Part shown: piece by piece, positions 31,689 to 42,272 of the stretch
Position numbering within the stretch: the first letter of the stretch is position 1
Layout: every line of letters begins with the position of its first letter
DNA from: Chromera velia
Taxonomy: Eukaryota; Sar; Chromeraceae
Assembly (NCBI GenBank): GCA_018398765.1
Contig: JAHBMJ010000638.1
Coordinates: forward strand, 1 to 43,453
Direction: 5' to 3'
Length of the DNA: 43,453 bases
The notes under the pieces: model-generated
The model's database searches: none
Told to the model about the DNA's origin: nothing
Seen by the model: the letters and a program-made list of their open reading frames with translations, nothing else
Program-made: the position numbers and the translations under genes

Positions 31689-33206
31689 ATGCTTACTCTA
31701 CGTGTCTCGGAGACGGGGTGTCGACTTTTCTCCAGTCTTGCGAGACCGTCTTGCGAGATTACAAGAAATAAGCGTGTCCCGAAGTTGAGCACACGAATAG
31801 CATCCTGCATCTTAGCACCAAGATGCATCTTTTCTTTGGAAAGTCCGATTACAAGACACAACTTCGCTGTCGAACAGAAAAGCTTTTTTTCTAATACTTT
31901 CTCAACCGATGTTGCTGGAGCGGACTGTTCTAGTTTTGCGGATTGCTTAAATGAGCCTACAGCTGGCAGTGGTTCTCCGTATCAAGAACACGGGGTCGAC
32001 TTCGACAGATCAACGAGTCCCCTTTGTATTGCCTCGGAAGAAGGGACGCGCCCAAGGGGGCAACGAAAGACCGAAGTGCTTGCGCTACGCGAACGCCTTA
32101 ACATTGAGCGTGCAGCCATGTCACTTCTTCGCGAAAGCTTCCATCCAGCACCGGGTTTTGTGGGGCTTGAGGAACCCCGCATTTCGTGGCCGCTCTTTGC
32201 TCGTGCAGACCTCATCGTTCACCCAGTAGGATGCACCGAGGACTCGTGGTTACCTGTCCAGGTCAAGTCGACGCAGCGGAGACTTCGCATACAATACGGG
32301 CAGCAGTGGGGTTTCAACCATTTGCGGGGTTATCCTGGAATCGCTATTTTGTGTATCTCACTTGAGGTAGATTCACCTGCTCCTCCAAAAGTGTGGATTT
32401 TCTCCGGTGACTCCTTCACGACGGGACCAGGCTATCTGAGTATCACTCAGAAGGGGAAACACGACACTGAGGAGAGCCGCTGCACCTTTGGCCGGGGAGA
32501 TGAAAATGGAAGGAGTGTGGGGGAGGTGCTGTTTGAAAAGTGGCACGCGGCACGTGCTTCCAACCGTTTGGACTGCTTGGACACCCTTCGGAATCAGCAG
32601 AGTCCTGCTCATCTTGCAGAGCAGGCAATGATGGAAAAATGCCAGTATCAGATCTTTGATCATGTTCCGGGCGGCTTGGAGGTCAACAGTGACGCTCCAC
32701 CCTGTCCCTCTGCCCCCTACGACATTGAAATTCGACAAAGTGGGTCCGCGACGCGTTGGCAGGAAATTCAACTGAAAAGTGCGGGCTGGAACGCCCAAAA
32801 ACGGCACGCACGTGTCATATCCTACAAGAGGAGGAGAGGTGTCGCTGTGCCTTATGAGGAAGGCGACTTTCAATTTCTCCTGGTGGGTCCACCCCAAAAC
32901 TCTACCCTCCCGAACGTCACCCCCTCCGAGCAGCGTCGGCTCTTACAGATGAGCCCAACAGAGCGATGGCGTTTGTTCTACTTCATTCCGATGGCTGCGC
33001 TTGTTCAGGAAGGACTCGTATCTGTCGAAAAAGACGGGCAGCGGGGGATTACGGGCTTTAGCCTCGATTTTCTGCCCTGGGATCCCCCGGCAGAATATTC
33101 TCGAAGATATTCAAACAAGCGTTCATCTCTTCTTCAGTGGAGAATCGACACTTCAGATCCAATTGCAGCAGGCAAAAAGTTCTTAGAGATACTTAAATTT
33201 AAATAA
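31689..33206 (+). CDS. Protein with two PD-(D/E)xK-like nuclease cores, single exon
   Basis: 505 aa without introns, starting at the ATG at 31689. The first 70 residues are rich in Arg, Ser and hydrophobics with few acids and could be an organelle targeting sequence. Core 1: 'RADLIV' (D174), then 'WLPVQVKST' (Q191, K193) and 'WGFNHLRGYPGIAILCIS'. Core 2: 'YDIEI' (D345), then 'WQEIQLKSA' (Q361, K363) and 'YEEGDFQFLLVG' (389-400). D...(E/Q)xK followed by a 'Y..GDF.(F/L)L' strand is the pattern of PD-(D/E)xK restriction-like nucleases, including variants with Gln in the catalytic position. The two cores look like an internal duplication. No known family name could be given; DNA cleavage is inference. 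Intronless structure among intron-rich neighbours may reflect transfer or retroposition. Confidence 0.75.
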   Translation: MLTLRVSETGCRLFSSLARPSCEITRNKRVPKLSTRIASCILAPRCIFSLESPITRHNFAVEQKSFFSNTFSTDVAGADCSSFADCLNEPTAGSGSPYQEHGVDFDRSTSPLCIASEEGTRPRGQRKTEVLALRERLNIERAAMSLLRESFHPAPGFVGLEEPRISWPLFARADLIVHPVGCTEDSWLPVQVKSTQRRLRIQYGQQWGFNHLRGYPGIAILCISLEVDSPAPPKVWIFSGDSFTTGPGYLSITQKGKHDTEESRCTFGRGDENGRSVGEVLFEKWHAARASNRLDCLDTLRNQQSPAHLAEQAMMEKCQYQIFDHVPGGLEVNSDAPPCPSAPYDIEIRQSGSATRWQEIQLKSAGWNAQKRHARVISYKRRRGVAVPYEEGDFQFLLVGPPQNSTLPNVTPSEQRRLLQMSPTERWRLFYFIPMAALVQEGLVSVEKDGQRGITGFSLDFLPWDPPAEYSRRYSNKRSSLLQWRIDTSDPIAAGKKFLEILKFK

Positions 33207-33401
33207 AAGCGGTGATCCGTCTAAAAAGTTAGTAGTAAAAACTTTATATGATCAATTAAATTATTGATCGAGTACAGGTATATGTACATTTTTAAAAGAT
33301 TGTTTTCAAGTTGAGTCTTATACTAGTAGTTGACAACTACAGGTTTTACAATAATAGCTAGTTAAGAATTAATATGATCATACAGAATATTAATTAGTAT
33401 A
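33207..33401. other. AT-rich 3' flank of nuclease-like gene
   Basis: AT-rich sequence up to the MITE; aataaa overlaps the end of the coding region at 33202-33207 and could act in polyadenylation. Confidence 0.3.
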
Positions 33402-33986
33402 CCCTGCAGGTAGCTAGGATTTTACGGGATTTTAGCCCAGGATTTTAGCGGATTTTACGGGATTTTGGCCAGGATTTTAGCAGATTTAGGTGGATTTTAC
33501 CCAGAATTTTGCCGGACTATTTCTCTAGGATTTTAGAATCTAAAATCCTGGCTTTAGGGATTATAAAGACTAAAATCCTGGGACCTAGGATTTTAGAAAT
33601 GAATGCCAGGATTTTATGGGATTTTACGGGATTATACGGGATTTTACGGGATTTTAATATAAACAAAAACAATGAAATAAAAGTTGATCACAATCGATAC
33701 CGGTTATCCCTTCTGTGCAGCCTTAAAGTGTGTCATTCATCTTTGAATTTAATTTTATTCATTTCTTTAAAATCCCGTAAAATCCCGTAAGATCCTAAGA
33801 AGAGGCTAGAATTTTAGCTTTCTTCCAGGATTTTAGATTCTAAAATCCTAGGTGTAGGGATTATACTTTTAACAGTAAAAGTCCGGCAGAATCCTGGGCA
33901 AAATCCGCTAAAATCCTGGCCAAAATCCCGTAAAATCCGCTAAAATCCTAGGCTAAAATCCCGTAAATTCCTGGCTACCTGCAGGG
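33402..33986. mobile_element. 585-bp MITE with ~130-bp inverted repeats, TA-flanked
   Basis: The ends are CCCTGCAGGTAGC and its complement, and the arms match over about 130 bases. Both arms are built of ggattttacggg/ggattttagc words. Each end is flanked by TA (33400-33401, 33987-33988), as in Tc1/mariner-type insertions. A second, internal set of 'ctaggattttag' words gives nested pairing. No ORF with recognisable content. Confidence 0.85.
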
Positions 33987-35932
33987 TATGAAACTAAATG
34001 TAAAATCTACTCAGTGTGAAATAAATTGTGAACAATAATTCATCAATTCGATCTAGAGGTTTTTAAAGTAACAGTGAAGTTAAACAAACTTTTAAAATGC
34101 ATCGGAAAAGGGAATGCCCTGCCAGTAGACCTCGGAGGCAGTGGGCATCCGAAAGATAAATCGTATCCTATTCTAGACTCATAATTGGATTGACTCATGC
34201 AACGACGGTTTCTAGCTTGGTTCCAAAATCAAAGTCTGGACGTCCTAAACTATATAGAATTTAGACAATAATATTTATGCTTTGTTTCGTATATATTCCA
34301 TATTTGTTATACATGTCAGAGTCATTATTCAGTCATATCACTGGGTTCATAATATAACTAAGTTTATGAAGATATTTACATTGAAACCACCTATAGGAAA
34401 CCACCCGCAGCATGCTGCTCGTTTTGCAGGTGGGACTAGAGGTGGGACCACACTCGGCATACAGCGGCGTCCAGTCTTTCGCGTAAGGTGGTCTAATTGA
34501 TTGTCTAATTCTCTTCTGCATGGTTGCAAATGATGACGCGCTGCTGCCTTAACTCACAAGCGCGCAGATCTGGGCGCAGCCAACATACCTCGCTGCTTGC
34601 ACACAGTACCTTCATCGGACACCGCTGCCTCCCTTGAGAGACCCGACAGACCGCCTGAGGCTTCCTTGGCCCAGGCAGGCTGCTGCATGATCGCATCACG
34701 GCGGCTCCATCTCCTCGTGTAGCGACACTTCTGTTGTTCCGCTCCACGTCGGTCCACTCCTTTCCGCGTTCAGGAGCACACCGGAGGCTGCGAACACAAG
34801 CAGAGTCAGGATGACACGCTTTTGCCGACAGAGAAAGATAGTGAGGCAGGCAGGCAGGCAGAAAGATCGACACGTTACAGAACTTTTGCCCATTCGACGG
34901 ACAGACAAAAAGAAAAATAGACGGGAAGATGGGAGGCGCGGGGGCCCTCCCTAGCTTTCGATGTCCATGCAGGGAAGCCTCCCTTCTCCACCACTTTCTC
35001 TTCATTCGATCGTCTCTCTTGCTCCTCTTCCTTTTTCTCCTCTCTTCCCAGACAACAACCTCCTTTCCTCGCCCTTTCCGGCTTTTTGACTGGTCCAGCT
35101 CTATGTGTCTCTTCATGTCCCCTCCGTTCGTAAATCTATCTGTTTGTCTGCCCTGTGTCTGTCTGTCTGCCTGTTTGTTTCTGTGCCTGTGTGTCTGCGT
35201 TTCTGTCTTGTTGTTTGCGGGAAGAGAAGACGAAAAAAAAAAAGAGAGAAACGTTCCGTTTGTCGACCAATCTGTCTGCTTGTCTGCCGTCCTTCTGTCT
35301 GTCTGTCTGTCTGTCCGTCCGTCCCTCTTTCTTCTCGAACCCAACTTACCGAGTTCTCCGTTCTCCCCCTCCCACCCCTCTTCCTCCGTCCCTCCAAAAA
35401 ACTTCGTCCTGATTTGGTCCCGCGATTTCTGCACAAAGTGAGTAAGTAGGTAAGCAAACGCCAAGACAGGATGAGTGAAAAAACTGGAGAAAGAGATACA
35501 CATACAGACGAATATAGAAAGGAGGCAGGCAGAGTGAATGACTTTTTTTCTTTTCTTCTTCTTTCTATCATACCAAGAAACAAGAAAAACAATCATACGG
35601 ACATTCAAAGAAACCATCACAATCAGACAGCGCGGAAGAAGGCCCGAAGGAGACAGACTTAAGAAAGTGCCACTTGCATCTTGCGTCTGCACTCCAGATG
35701 GATGGATGAGTTTTCTTTTCATTTGGTCACTTGAGGTCACGCACACGCTGCTCGTCACTTCCACAAGACAAGGCAGAGAAAGAGTAAAGACAGACACAGA
35801 TAGAGAGGGGGTCAGAGGGAGAGGGAGAGACAGGGACAGGGAGGGTAAAAATCCAGAGAATGTAAGCACATGAAAGAAAAACAGCGAATCAACCAAATAC
35901 CGGGGGGGCAACATTTCCTTCCAAGACTGGCG
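33987..35932. other. Simple-sequence-rich gap; one weak minus-strand exon
   Basis: 33990-34500 is AT-rich without features. From about 34840 to 35880 the sequence is dominated by ctgtctgt, cttctctc and gacagaca words, giving long but meaningless frames on both strands. A minus-strand segment at about 34607-34789 is bounded by a plausible acceptor (tgtgttcgcag) and donor (GATGAAG|gtactg), but two of its three frames contain stops and no family was recognised. Confidence 0.4.
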
Positions 35933-37466
35933 CTAGAGAGGTGGACTTGATTTGCCACCACCAAACAATTGCTGGGATGTCAAATCTTCTCTACAACTGC
36001 CTCTAACTTCAGTATAGTTGCTCGCAAAAATGCCCACATCTGCCTGCGGCTGAGGTCTGTCTTTCTGTCTTTCTGAGCGCCCGTTTGTCTTTTTCTCTCT
36101 CACTTGGGCCGACGTCTGTCTCTGTATTGCCTTTCCTCTTTCGTGAAAGGGGAGGGGGGACGGTGTCTGTCTGCGATTCTTCACTTTGATGCCTGCCTCA
36201 TGAGCATGCGGTCCATCCATGTTGAGCAGTGACTGACCTGAGTTTTCCTCTGCTTTCGCATTTCCGTCCTCGGGTCAACTTCACCCCACGACGGCGAGGC
36301 CCCTCTTGCTGTTGCTAGGACCTGCTGGTGGGCCTCCAGGAGTTGTGACATTTGGCCTGCATGGGGTACCTGGGTGGGCACAGGCACGCACAGAGTCGTG
36401 GAGCCACTGCTGCTGCTGGTGCTGGCGCTGCCGAAGTGGCCTGACATGTGCACGCCTTCAAGGGAGCTCTGTGCAGCATGAGGAAAGCCCCCCCAAGTGA
36501 CCTGCACGCCCCCGACAGTGTCGCTGTGTGGAGGGGGATATGACGGGAACGCTCGTTGGCCTCCGGGCAGCGCAGCCGCTGCACTCGGTGCTTCGATCGC
36601 CCGTTGTGTTTTTGCTGTTCCTCCTGGTGCAGACAGAGGAAGACTCTTGAAGTATCCTCGCTCTCCTCTTTTCCTGCATTCACTCACGCACTCACTGACT
36701 CACTTACTCATGCACTCACTGGCTCATTCGGTGCGACCGAAATGCGGAAAGAAACGAATCAGAAGAGAAGAAGAAAAACGTCTTACTCCAACCGAAGAAA
36801 AACGAAGACGGCAGGACTCCCCAGGCAGTCTCGGTCCGATACATTCTTCACCAACACAGCTGACCCTCAACTGGCCCCCTTTCCTTTCTCCCTTTCTTTC
36901 ACCACCCCCTTTTGGGGCATGAATGCTCTTCTCAGGAGAGGTCACATAAAATCTTCGTTCTTCCCAAACGGACAAAAACGCACGAAACCTTTTGACCCTC
37001 ATGACCCCCCCACCTCTTAGAAGCGTGATGGCTCCTCGCAACGAAGGCTCTGGAGTCACTCGCGTGCACCTTCGCCCAAAGCAGCGCCTGCAAGCACAGT
37101 TGAAACGAAAGAAGTGAGTGGTAGTTTCGAAATTTGTTGCCGCCACGTGGATAAATGAAGGGGGAACACTGAAGTGAGCTGACCCACACGTGCTTCTCTT
37201 CTCTTCAAGATCCTCTCGTACTGCTTCGGATTCACCAACTCCACCTCCTCCTCGAGGGGCACCGGCTCCGCAGCAGCGGCTTCCGGATCAACAGGACAAC
37301 TGGCAGCGACTTCTGAGTGATGTGGTGGGAACCGGTTGTGGTCGTTCCACTGAGGACAAACGGTTTCTTGGGGCACCGCTGTGTGCTCAAGATGTCCTGC
37401 ATCGTCCCCACAAGAGGATGGAATTTCTTCTGGGGGGTGGCCTTGCTGTTGAGGGTCGGAATTCAT
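35933..37466 (-). CDS. NFYA: NF-YA / CBF-B CCAAT-binding factor subunit, four exons
   Basis: NF-YA joins the NF-YB/NF-YC histone-fold dimer and provides CCAAT recognition. Minus-strand exons: 37466-37188, 37087-36984, 36673-36238 and 36043-35933; GT-AG junctions (donors gtgggt, gtgcgt, gtcagt) with matching phases, 309 aa. Residues 72-93 contain the subunit-association helix ('VNPKQYERILKRREAR'). The next exon supplies the DNA-binding part, 'FVARSHHASKRWGGHEGQK', which corresponds to the ESRHxHAxxRxRGxGG block but is one residue shorter and lacks the first Arg-His, so it is divergent. The C-terminal half is rich in Ser, Pro, Gly and Gln. It starts head-to-head with CFAP418. The identity of the first exon is secure; the later exon ends are modelled. 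Confidence 0.85.
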
Positions 37467-38020
37467 TTTGGAGCAGAAGGAGACGGAACAGGTCGACCCT
37501 CATACATCTCTTCAGAAACGTGGTGATGCAGCAGCTCTAGAGCGTACAGGAGAAACAAAAGAAGGACAGCTTTTCTTCGATAGAAGCTCTGAAGCAGCGG
37601 GTCTACCTTCGCAGTGTGGCAAAAAGTGACTTTGCTTGCATTGGCCTTGTACTAAAATGAGAGGATGATGGGAGGATCTGCGATCGATGAAATTTGATGG
37701 AGACGCGGGGCGGCGCACGGGCCCATATATCCATTTGCAATATTAAATTATGCTGAATGCGTGCCTGTGCGCCGCCGCGGAGCTTATATGAATAGTAAAG
37801 ACTTTAATAGTCTGATCAATGTCTGATCATAGTCTGATCGACCGTCGGACTCCAAGTTCATCTGACACAGTCCATCACTGTCGACCAAAAATTACTGCTA
37901 GCTGTCGGTCATCGATCTGCTCAGACTGTTGGTATAGATTCCGGTTCTCGAGATTGGCTGTCTGGTTTGATTCATTGGGCGCAGTCCAGGGATCAAAAGA
38001 TCAAGCGGAAGGAAGGAAGG
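37467..38020. promoter_or_regulatory. Shared upstream region of NF-YA and CFAP418
   Basis: 554 bases between divergent start codons. 'tctgatc' recurs four times around 37808-37865. No TATA box was recognised. Confidence 0.4.
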
Positions 38021-41000
38021 ATGGGCGACGAAATCGAGGACCTCCTGAAGGAGGTAGAGGGACTGATCACAGACGAGGGAGGAGGGGCGACAGAGAAGCA
38101 GTCACGTGCACGGGCACCACCCTCTGTGGTCCTGAAACCGTCGCCAACCGTAGCTGCACCTTCAAACCCCGCTTCTGAAAATGGCAAGGTGAGGTCTTCA
38201 GTCTGTCTGCGCATGTGTGCTCATGCAGATTATCGATGCGCGGATCCGTCTACATGCTTCCTTCACTTGCACTTGCAGAAAGAGGGCCCCAAGCAGGCAC
38301 AGCGGTACCGTCAGGCCGACACCCCTGTGTCCTCCATGCTCCGAATGTTCGATGACATCGAGACCCCCCAGAGCCTCACGCCTATCGGAGGCCCACGGTC
38401 CCACTCGCCCTGTGCGGCCTCGTCCACTTCGGGGAAGAACGAAGGTCCAGCCGTTCCTTTGATTAAATTGCCATTCTTTTCTCTTCTTTTCAGGGATGCC
38501 GATCATGCCTCCACCTGCCTGCGTGCTGCGCTTTCACATCCAATGCCGCTTGCGACCGAATTCTGTGCACGACTACCACAGGGGCAGATTTTCGTGACTT
38601 GCTTTCATATACTGCTGGGCGGACTCAACCATAGAAGCAGAGGTTCTGATCGGCCATAAGGAATGTGTCGGAAAGCGATTTGTGCGTGCAGACAAAAGGG
38701 CGTTTGCCCACCGATTTAGTTGTCTCTTCTTTCTTTTCAGCTATTTGTCTGACTGTCACAGCATATGTCTATCGGTCAAGCACCTCCAGTGTCTGTCTGC
38801 CAGGAACAGGAAAGGTAGAAAGTCTGTGAGTTTGCTTGTTGGAGATCTTTTCTGTCCATTTGCCTTTGAGGTTTTCTCTTCGACAACAATTTCATTTCCG
38901 ATCTTCTTTGCTCTCCTTACAGTAACGGGGGGCACCTCAAAGAAACTCCAGACGTTCAAAATGGAACAGATGCTAGACCAAATGCTGAAGGAAACGGGTG
39001 CGTTTGTATGGTCTGCTTGCATTCAAGATTTTCCACTGTATGTCTGTGTAAGAGACTTTTTCCATGCGGAATGTACTCAGGGCAGAAAGATACAAAGGAG
39101 ATGTTCCTTTCCTGAGTTACGTTCTCTTCTCATCTTGCGTCTTCGCTTCTCTGATTCTTTCTTCACTCCTCCCCACTCTCTCTCTCTGCGTTCCTTCGTG
39201 TCTGTCGGTGAGCACGTCCCCGTCCATGCAATGCACTCCCCTGCAAGCGTGTTCGTAACTCCGCCAGTCTGTCCTTCTGTCTGCCCGCATGTCTGCGCGT
39301 CTGCTTTTTTTCGCATTTAAATCCGTGTTTATTCGCTGTCCTTGTCTCGTCTTTCTCTGTCTCTCAGAGGACGTAGAAGCCGAGGAGGAGGAAGCGAATG
39401 ACACTTCTTTGAAGGATGAGAGCGGCGGGGGGAGACCGGGGGAGTCGGGAGGGGAAGGGGCGGGGGGGGGCATGAAGCTTTTGAACGTTCAGGTTAGAGT
39501 GTGGGTTGGAGAAGACAGACTTTCTTTTTCCCTCCTTCTCTCTCTCGTTTCCAGCAATTTGCACCCCTCGTTTGTACAAACCTTCTTTTTGTCATCGTGA
39601 GCTTGCATCTCTCATGTGTCCGTCTTGCAGCATTTCCTTTTCTCCCGTTCAACACACCCTTTCTTCTTCGGTTCAAATCCGTTTCTTCCTTCTTTCCTTA
39701 ACACCCCTGCAAAGTGCATGAGGTCCGTTCACAAGTTTGTCTGCTTAGTTCTTCACGTGCTTGGCCTGCCTGCCTCCTGGTGTTTTGCCTGCAGAGGATG
39801 AGAGTGACGCCTCATCGGTGTGATCCTCCTCGGGTTTGCGGTCGGTCTGGTCAACAATGCTTTGGCGAGCTGTGTTCCTTTGTGTCTTTTCTTCTCGCGC
39901 CTTTCTGCCGCCATCTTTATGAATCAACTTCTAACTATCCATGTACCCCAGCCTATGTATCTATACCTGGTTTTCTGCCTGCTCTTTCTCTCTCTTCCTT
40001 GCGCTCCTCCTCTTCCCCTCTCTCTGCTTCCTTTTCACGTTCCCCCTGTTCACTACTTGCCCGGTTGTGAGTCACTGCCAGCCTTCTCTTCTGCTGTCTC
40101 TTTCCTTCATTTCTCCAAGTGTGCATCTGTAACCTTCCCTTTCATGTCTACTGCCTCATGAATCGAATGAACACAGGGCCGGGGTTCCGCAGAGGGCAGG
40201 GGGACGATGACAATGAGCTCTGCTGTGACAATCTCAGGTGAGGGAGAGATGCATAGCTTTTCTGTCAGCGAGGGGAGGGGAGAAGGATCCGACTGACCGA
40301 CAAAAAGCATGGAAGGGGGGGTGATCAGGACTGGAGGGGAAAACCATTGAGCCTGTTACGATAATGTGTGCATTCCTTTTGCTGAGTTAGGTGTCAGTGA
40401 ATCTGTGTGGTTATCTGTCTGTGTCTTTATGCAGCTGTCACATGAAGGAAGGAAGGAAGGAATCAATGAATGAATGAATAATGAATGAATGAATGGATGG
40501 ATGGATGGATGGATGGACAGATCGATGCATGCGTGTGTGATGTTGTTGTGCAGGTGCACGGCATGCGACTGTCAGGTAATTCAAATTTCGGGACGCAGTT
40601 GGAAACCGTAAGTCTCTCCTCTCCTCCTCACCTGGTGTCTCTGTCCTTACCTTTGCCTGTCTACTTCTACTTCAGCTTCTGTCTCTCTCCCTCCCCCGGC
40701 TCCCCCTCCCCTTTGTGTGTGTGTGTGTGTGTGTGTATGTGTGCTGCTCTCCCGCCTCTCCTGACCCCCTGTCTCCCTCCCTGTCTTTGTCGGCGTGCAG
40801 AGAAGCAGAGTACATCTTCTTCCGGAACTATTACCCCAACGTTGCGAAATTACAAGCAGTCAGTGGCTTTTGTTCTTCTTGGTGTCAGAACTCGTTCTAC
40901 TCTTTTTCCTGTCTGCTTACTTCGGTGCATCCTCTTTCGTTGCTTGCTTGCTTGCATGCCTCCTTGCTATTCTGCTTTGGTACTTTCTTCTTTTCATAGT

Positions 41001-41045
41001 TTCTTGGGTTCTTGATTCAGTGCTTTATTCCTGGCTTTCTTTTAT

Positions 41046-41079
<34 letters not shown>

Positions 41080-41775
41080 GTTCACGAAGAAAAAGAGGGA
41101 GAAGAAGAAGAAACATATAGTCTGTCTGTCTCTCTGCCTTTCTCTGTGTCTGCCTTTCTTCCCTTCTTCCCTTTCCTCGTTCCTCTCTCCCTCCCTCCAT
41201 TCCTTCACTCATTCCTTGCTTCTTTTGTTCGTTCGTTCGTGTTTTTGTTTTTCCCTTCTTTTCTTTTCTTCTTTTTCTTTTCTCTCCCTTTGGTTCTCTT
41301 TGCTGTAACCGTCTCCTTCTGCCCTCCTGGCAGTGCATAGTTTCCTTCTCAGTGTCGGCCTCTGACCCCATATCCCCCCCTCCCTTCCTCTGCAGATGCT
41401 AGTGGAGGACCGTACCAAGGCAGCGTACTGCTGCCAGTGTTCCTGGATGAATGGAGGGGCGGCAGCTCTGACTATAGATGCGCAGATGTGGGATCAACAG
41501 TCAGTCAACAACATGACCAATCATTAATGCGGTATGCGTACCCTCTCAAAGGACACCCCCTGGCATCTTTTTCGCTCGTGTGATCAACCTGAGAAGGCGG
41601 CGAGGGCCTTTAAAATTCCTGCTAGTTTATCGATACCTGTTACGGACACTAAAATGTGACTGAATGACTCGGCGTTTCGCTCGGTGATAAAAGCCCGTTG
41701 TTTAACGTTGTTTTCGGGTGACGGGGTGATTCTTACCAATCTCGGCCTCTGCGTCTCTCCGCACATGCTTTGACA

Positions 41776-41816
<41 letters not shown>

Positions 41817-41844
41817 GGGCTGGTGGAAGTGCTTTGGACATTAG
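38021..41844 (+). CDS. CFAP418: CFAP418 (C8orf37-like) ciliary protein, ten exons
   Basis: Cilia- and flagella-associated protein; the human homologue is linked to photoreceptor disease and membrane/ciliary homeostasis. Exons: 38021-38188, 38279-38444, 38923-38997, 39368-39492, 39795-39849, 40177-40237, 40554-40607, 40801-40858, 41396-41499 and 41817-41844; 297 aa, all phases consistent. The N-terminus 'EIEDLLKEVEGLI' matches the family's acidic first helix. The C-terminal domain holds the conserved blocks: 'CCDNLRCTACDCQV' (212-225), a single Trp (233), 'EYIFFRNYYP' (238-247), 'AAYCCQCSW' (263-271) and the terminal 'WWKCFGH'. The last exon is preferred over a stop at 41525 because it restores the family's W-x-C-x-x-H ending. 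Exon 5 is the least certain; it gives 'RCDPPRVCGRS' where the family has a C-x-P-V-x-x-G-x-S motif. Confidence 0.9.
40443..40516 (+). repeat. (GGAA)n, (GAAT)n and (GGAT)n repeats
   Basis: Three adjoining tetranucleotide runs in the CFAP418 intron before exon 7. Confidence 0.85.
40714..40737 (+). repeat. (TG)n microsatellite
   Basis: TG run in CFAP418 intron 7, about 65 bases before the exon 8 acceptor. Confidence 0.9.
41044..41078 (+). repeat. (CTGT)n repeat
   Basis: Eight or so ctgt units in CFAP418 intron 8. Confidence 0.9.
41781..41813 (+). repeat. (GT)16 microsatellite abutting last CFAP418 acceptor
   Basis: An uninterrupted GT run that ends three bases before the AG of the final acceptor (41816). 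It occupies the place of the normal polypyrimidine tract. Confidence 0.95.
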
Positions 41845-42272
41845 CAGCACTATGATTCGCTTGTATCGATTGGTGCAGGTCTACAAAGAGCCCGGTGGGA
41901 TGTTTTTTGTAGACTGCCAGTGATATCTCGATAATCTCTTATACAAATGAATTTGCCTAGCTAAAATAATTCCTATATTAATTTCTATAGAGTTTATGTT
42001 AAAGTGATGATGATTTGATGATGAGCTGACTTAACTCAGCAGCCATTCTAGCAGCCATCGTAGTCTAATGGCAAAGGGCACTGGCAGTCTGTGAACATTC
42101 AACTTATGTTCAAGCTAGTATTCAAGTTGCAAAGCTAAGAGCATCATCACCACCATGTTATATCTAAATCTGTTATATATTACATATATGAAACATGTTG
42201 TTTAGACACTAGTGTAGACGTCAATTTAACGTTCATCCGACAATTACAGAACGGACCGGACCTGTAGTGACC
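41845..42272. other. 3' flank of CFAP418; no further gene seen
   Basis: Mixed then AT-rich sequence. 42060-42125 has weak tRNA-like A-box and B-box words ('tagtctaatggc', 'gttcaagct') but no cloverleaf. Confidence 0.5.

Noticed and set aside
34505-35914. 469-codon minus-strand open frame
   Set aside because: Composition follows ctgt/ctct simple sequence (runs of DRQTDRQT, LSLPLPL), overlapping frames are open on both strands, and no domain appears.
38496-38600. Possible extra CFAP418 exon after ttttcag at about 38493
   Set aside because: No in-phase donor that would connect it to the next exon; skipping it keeps phase.
41500-41527. CFAP418 stop at 41525-41527 without a last splice
   Set aside because: The tail it gives lacks the conserved Trp/Cys/His ending, and a gtcagt donor is present at 41500.
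41820-41924. Alternative frame of the last CFAP418 exon with a neat 30-residue reading
   Set aside because: It reads like protein, but the other frame restores the conserved W-x-C-x-x-H terminus in phase with exon 9, and no partner exon supports the alternative.
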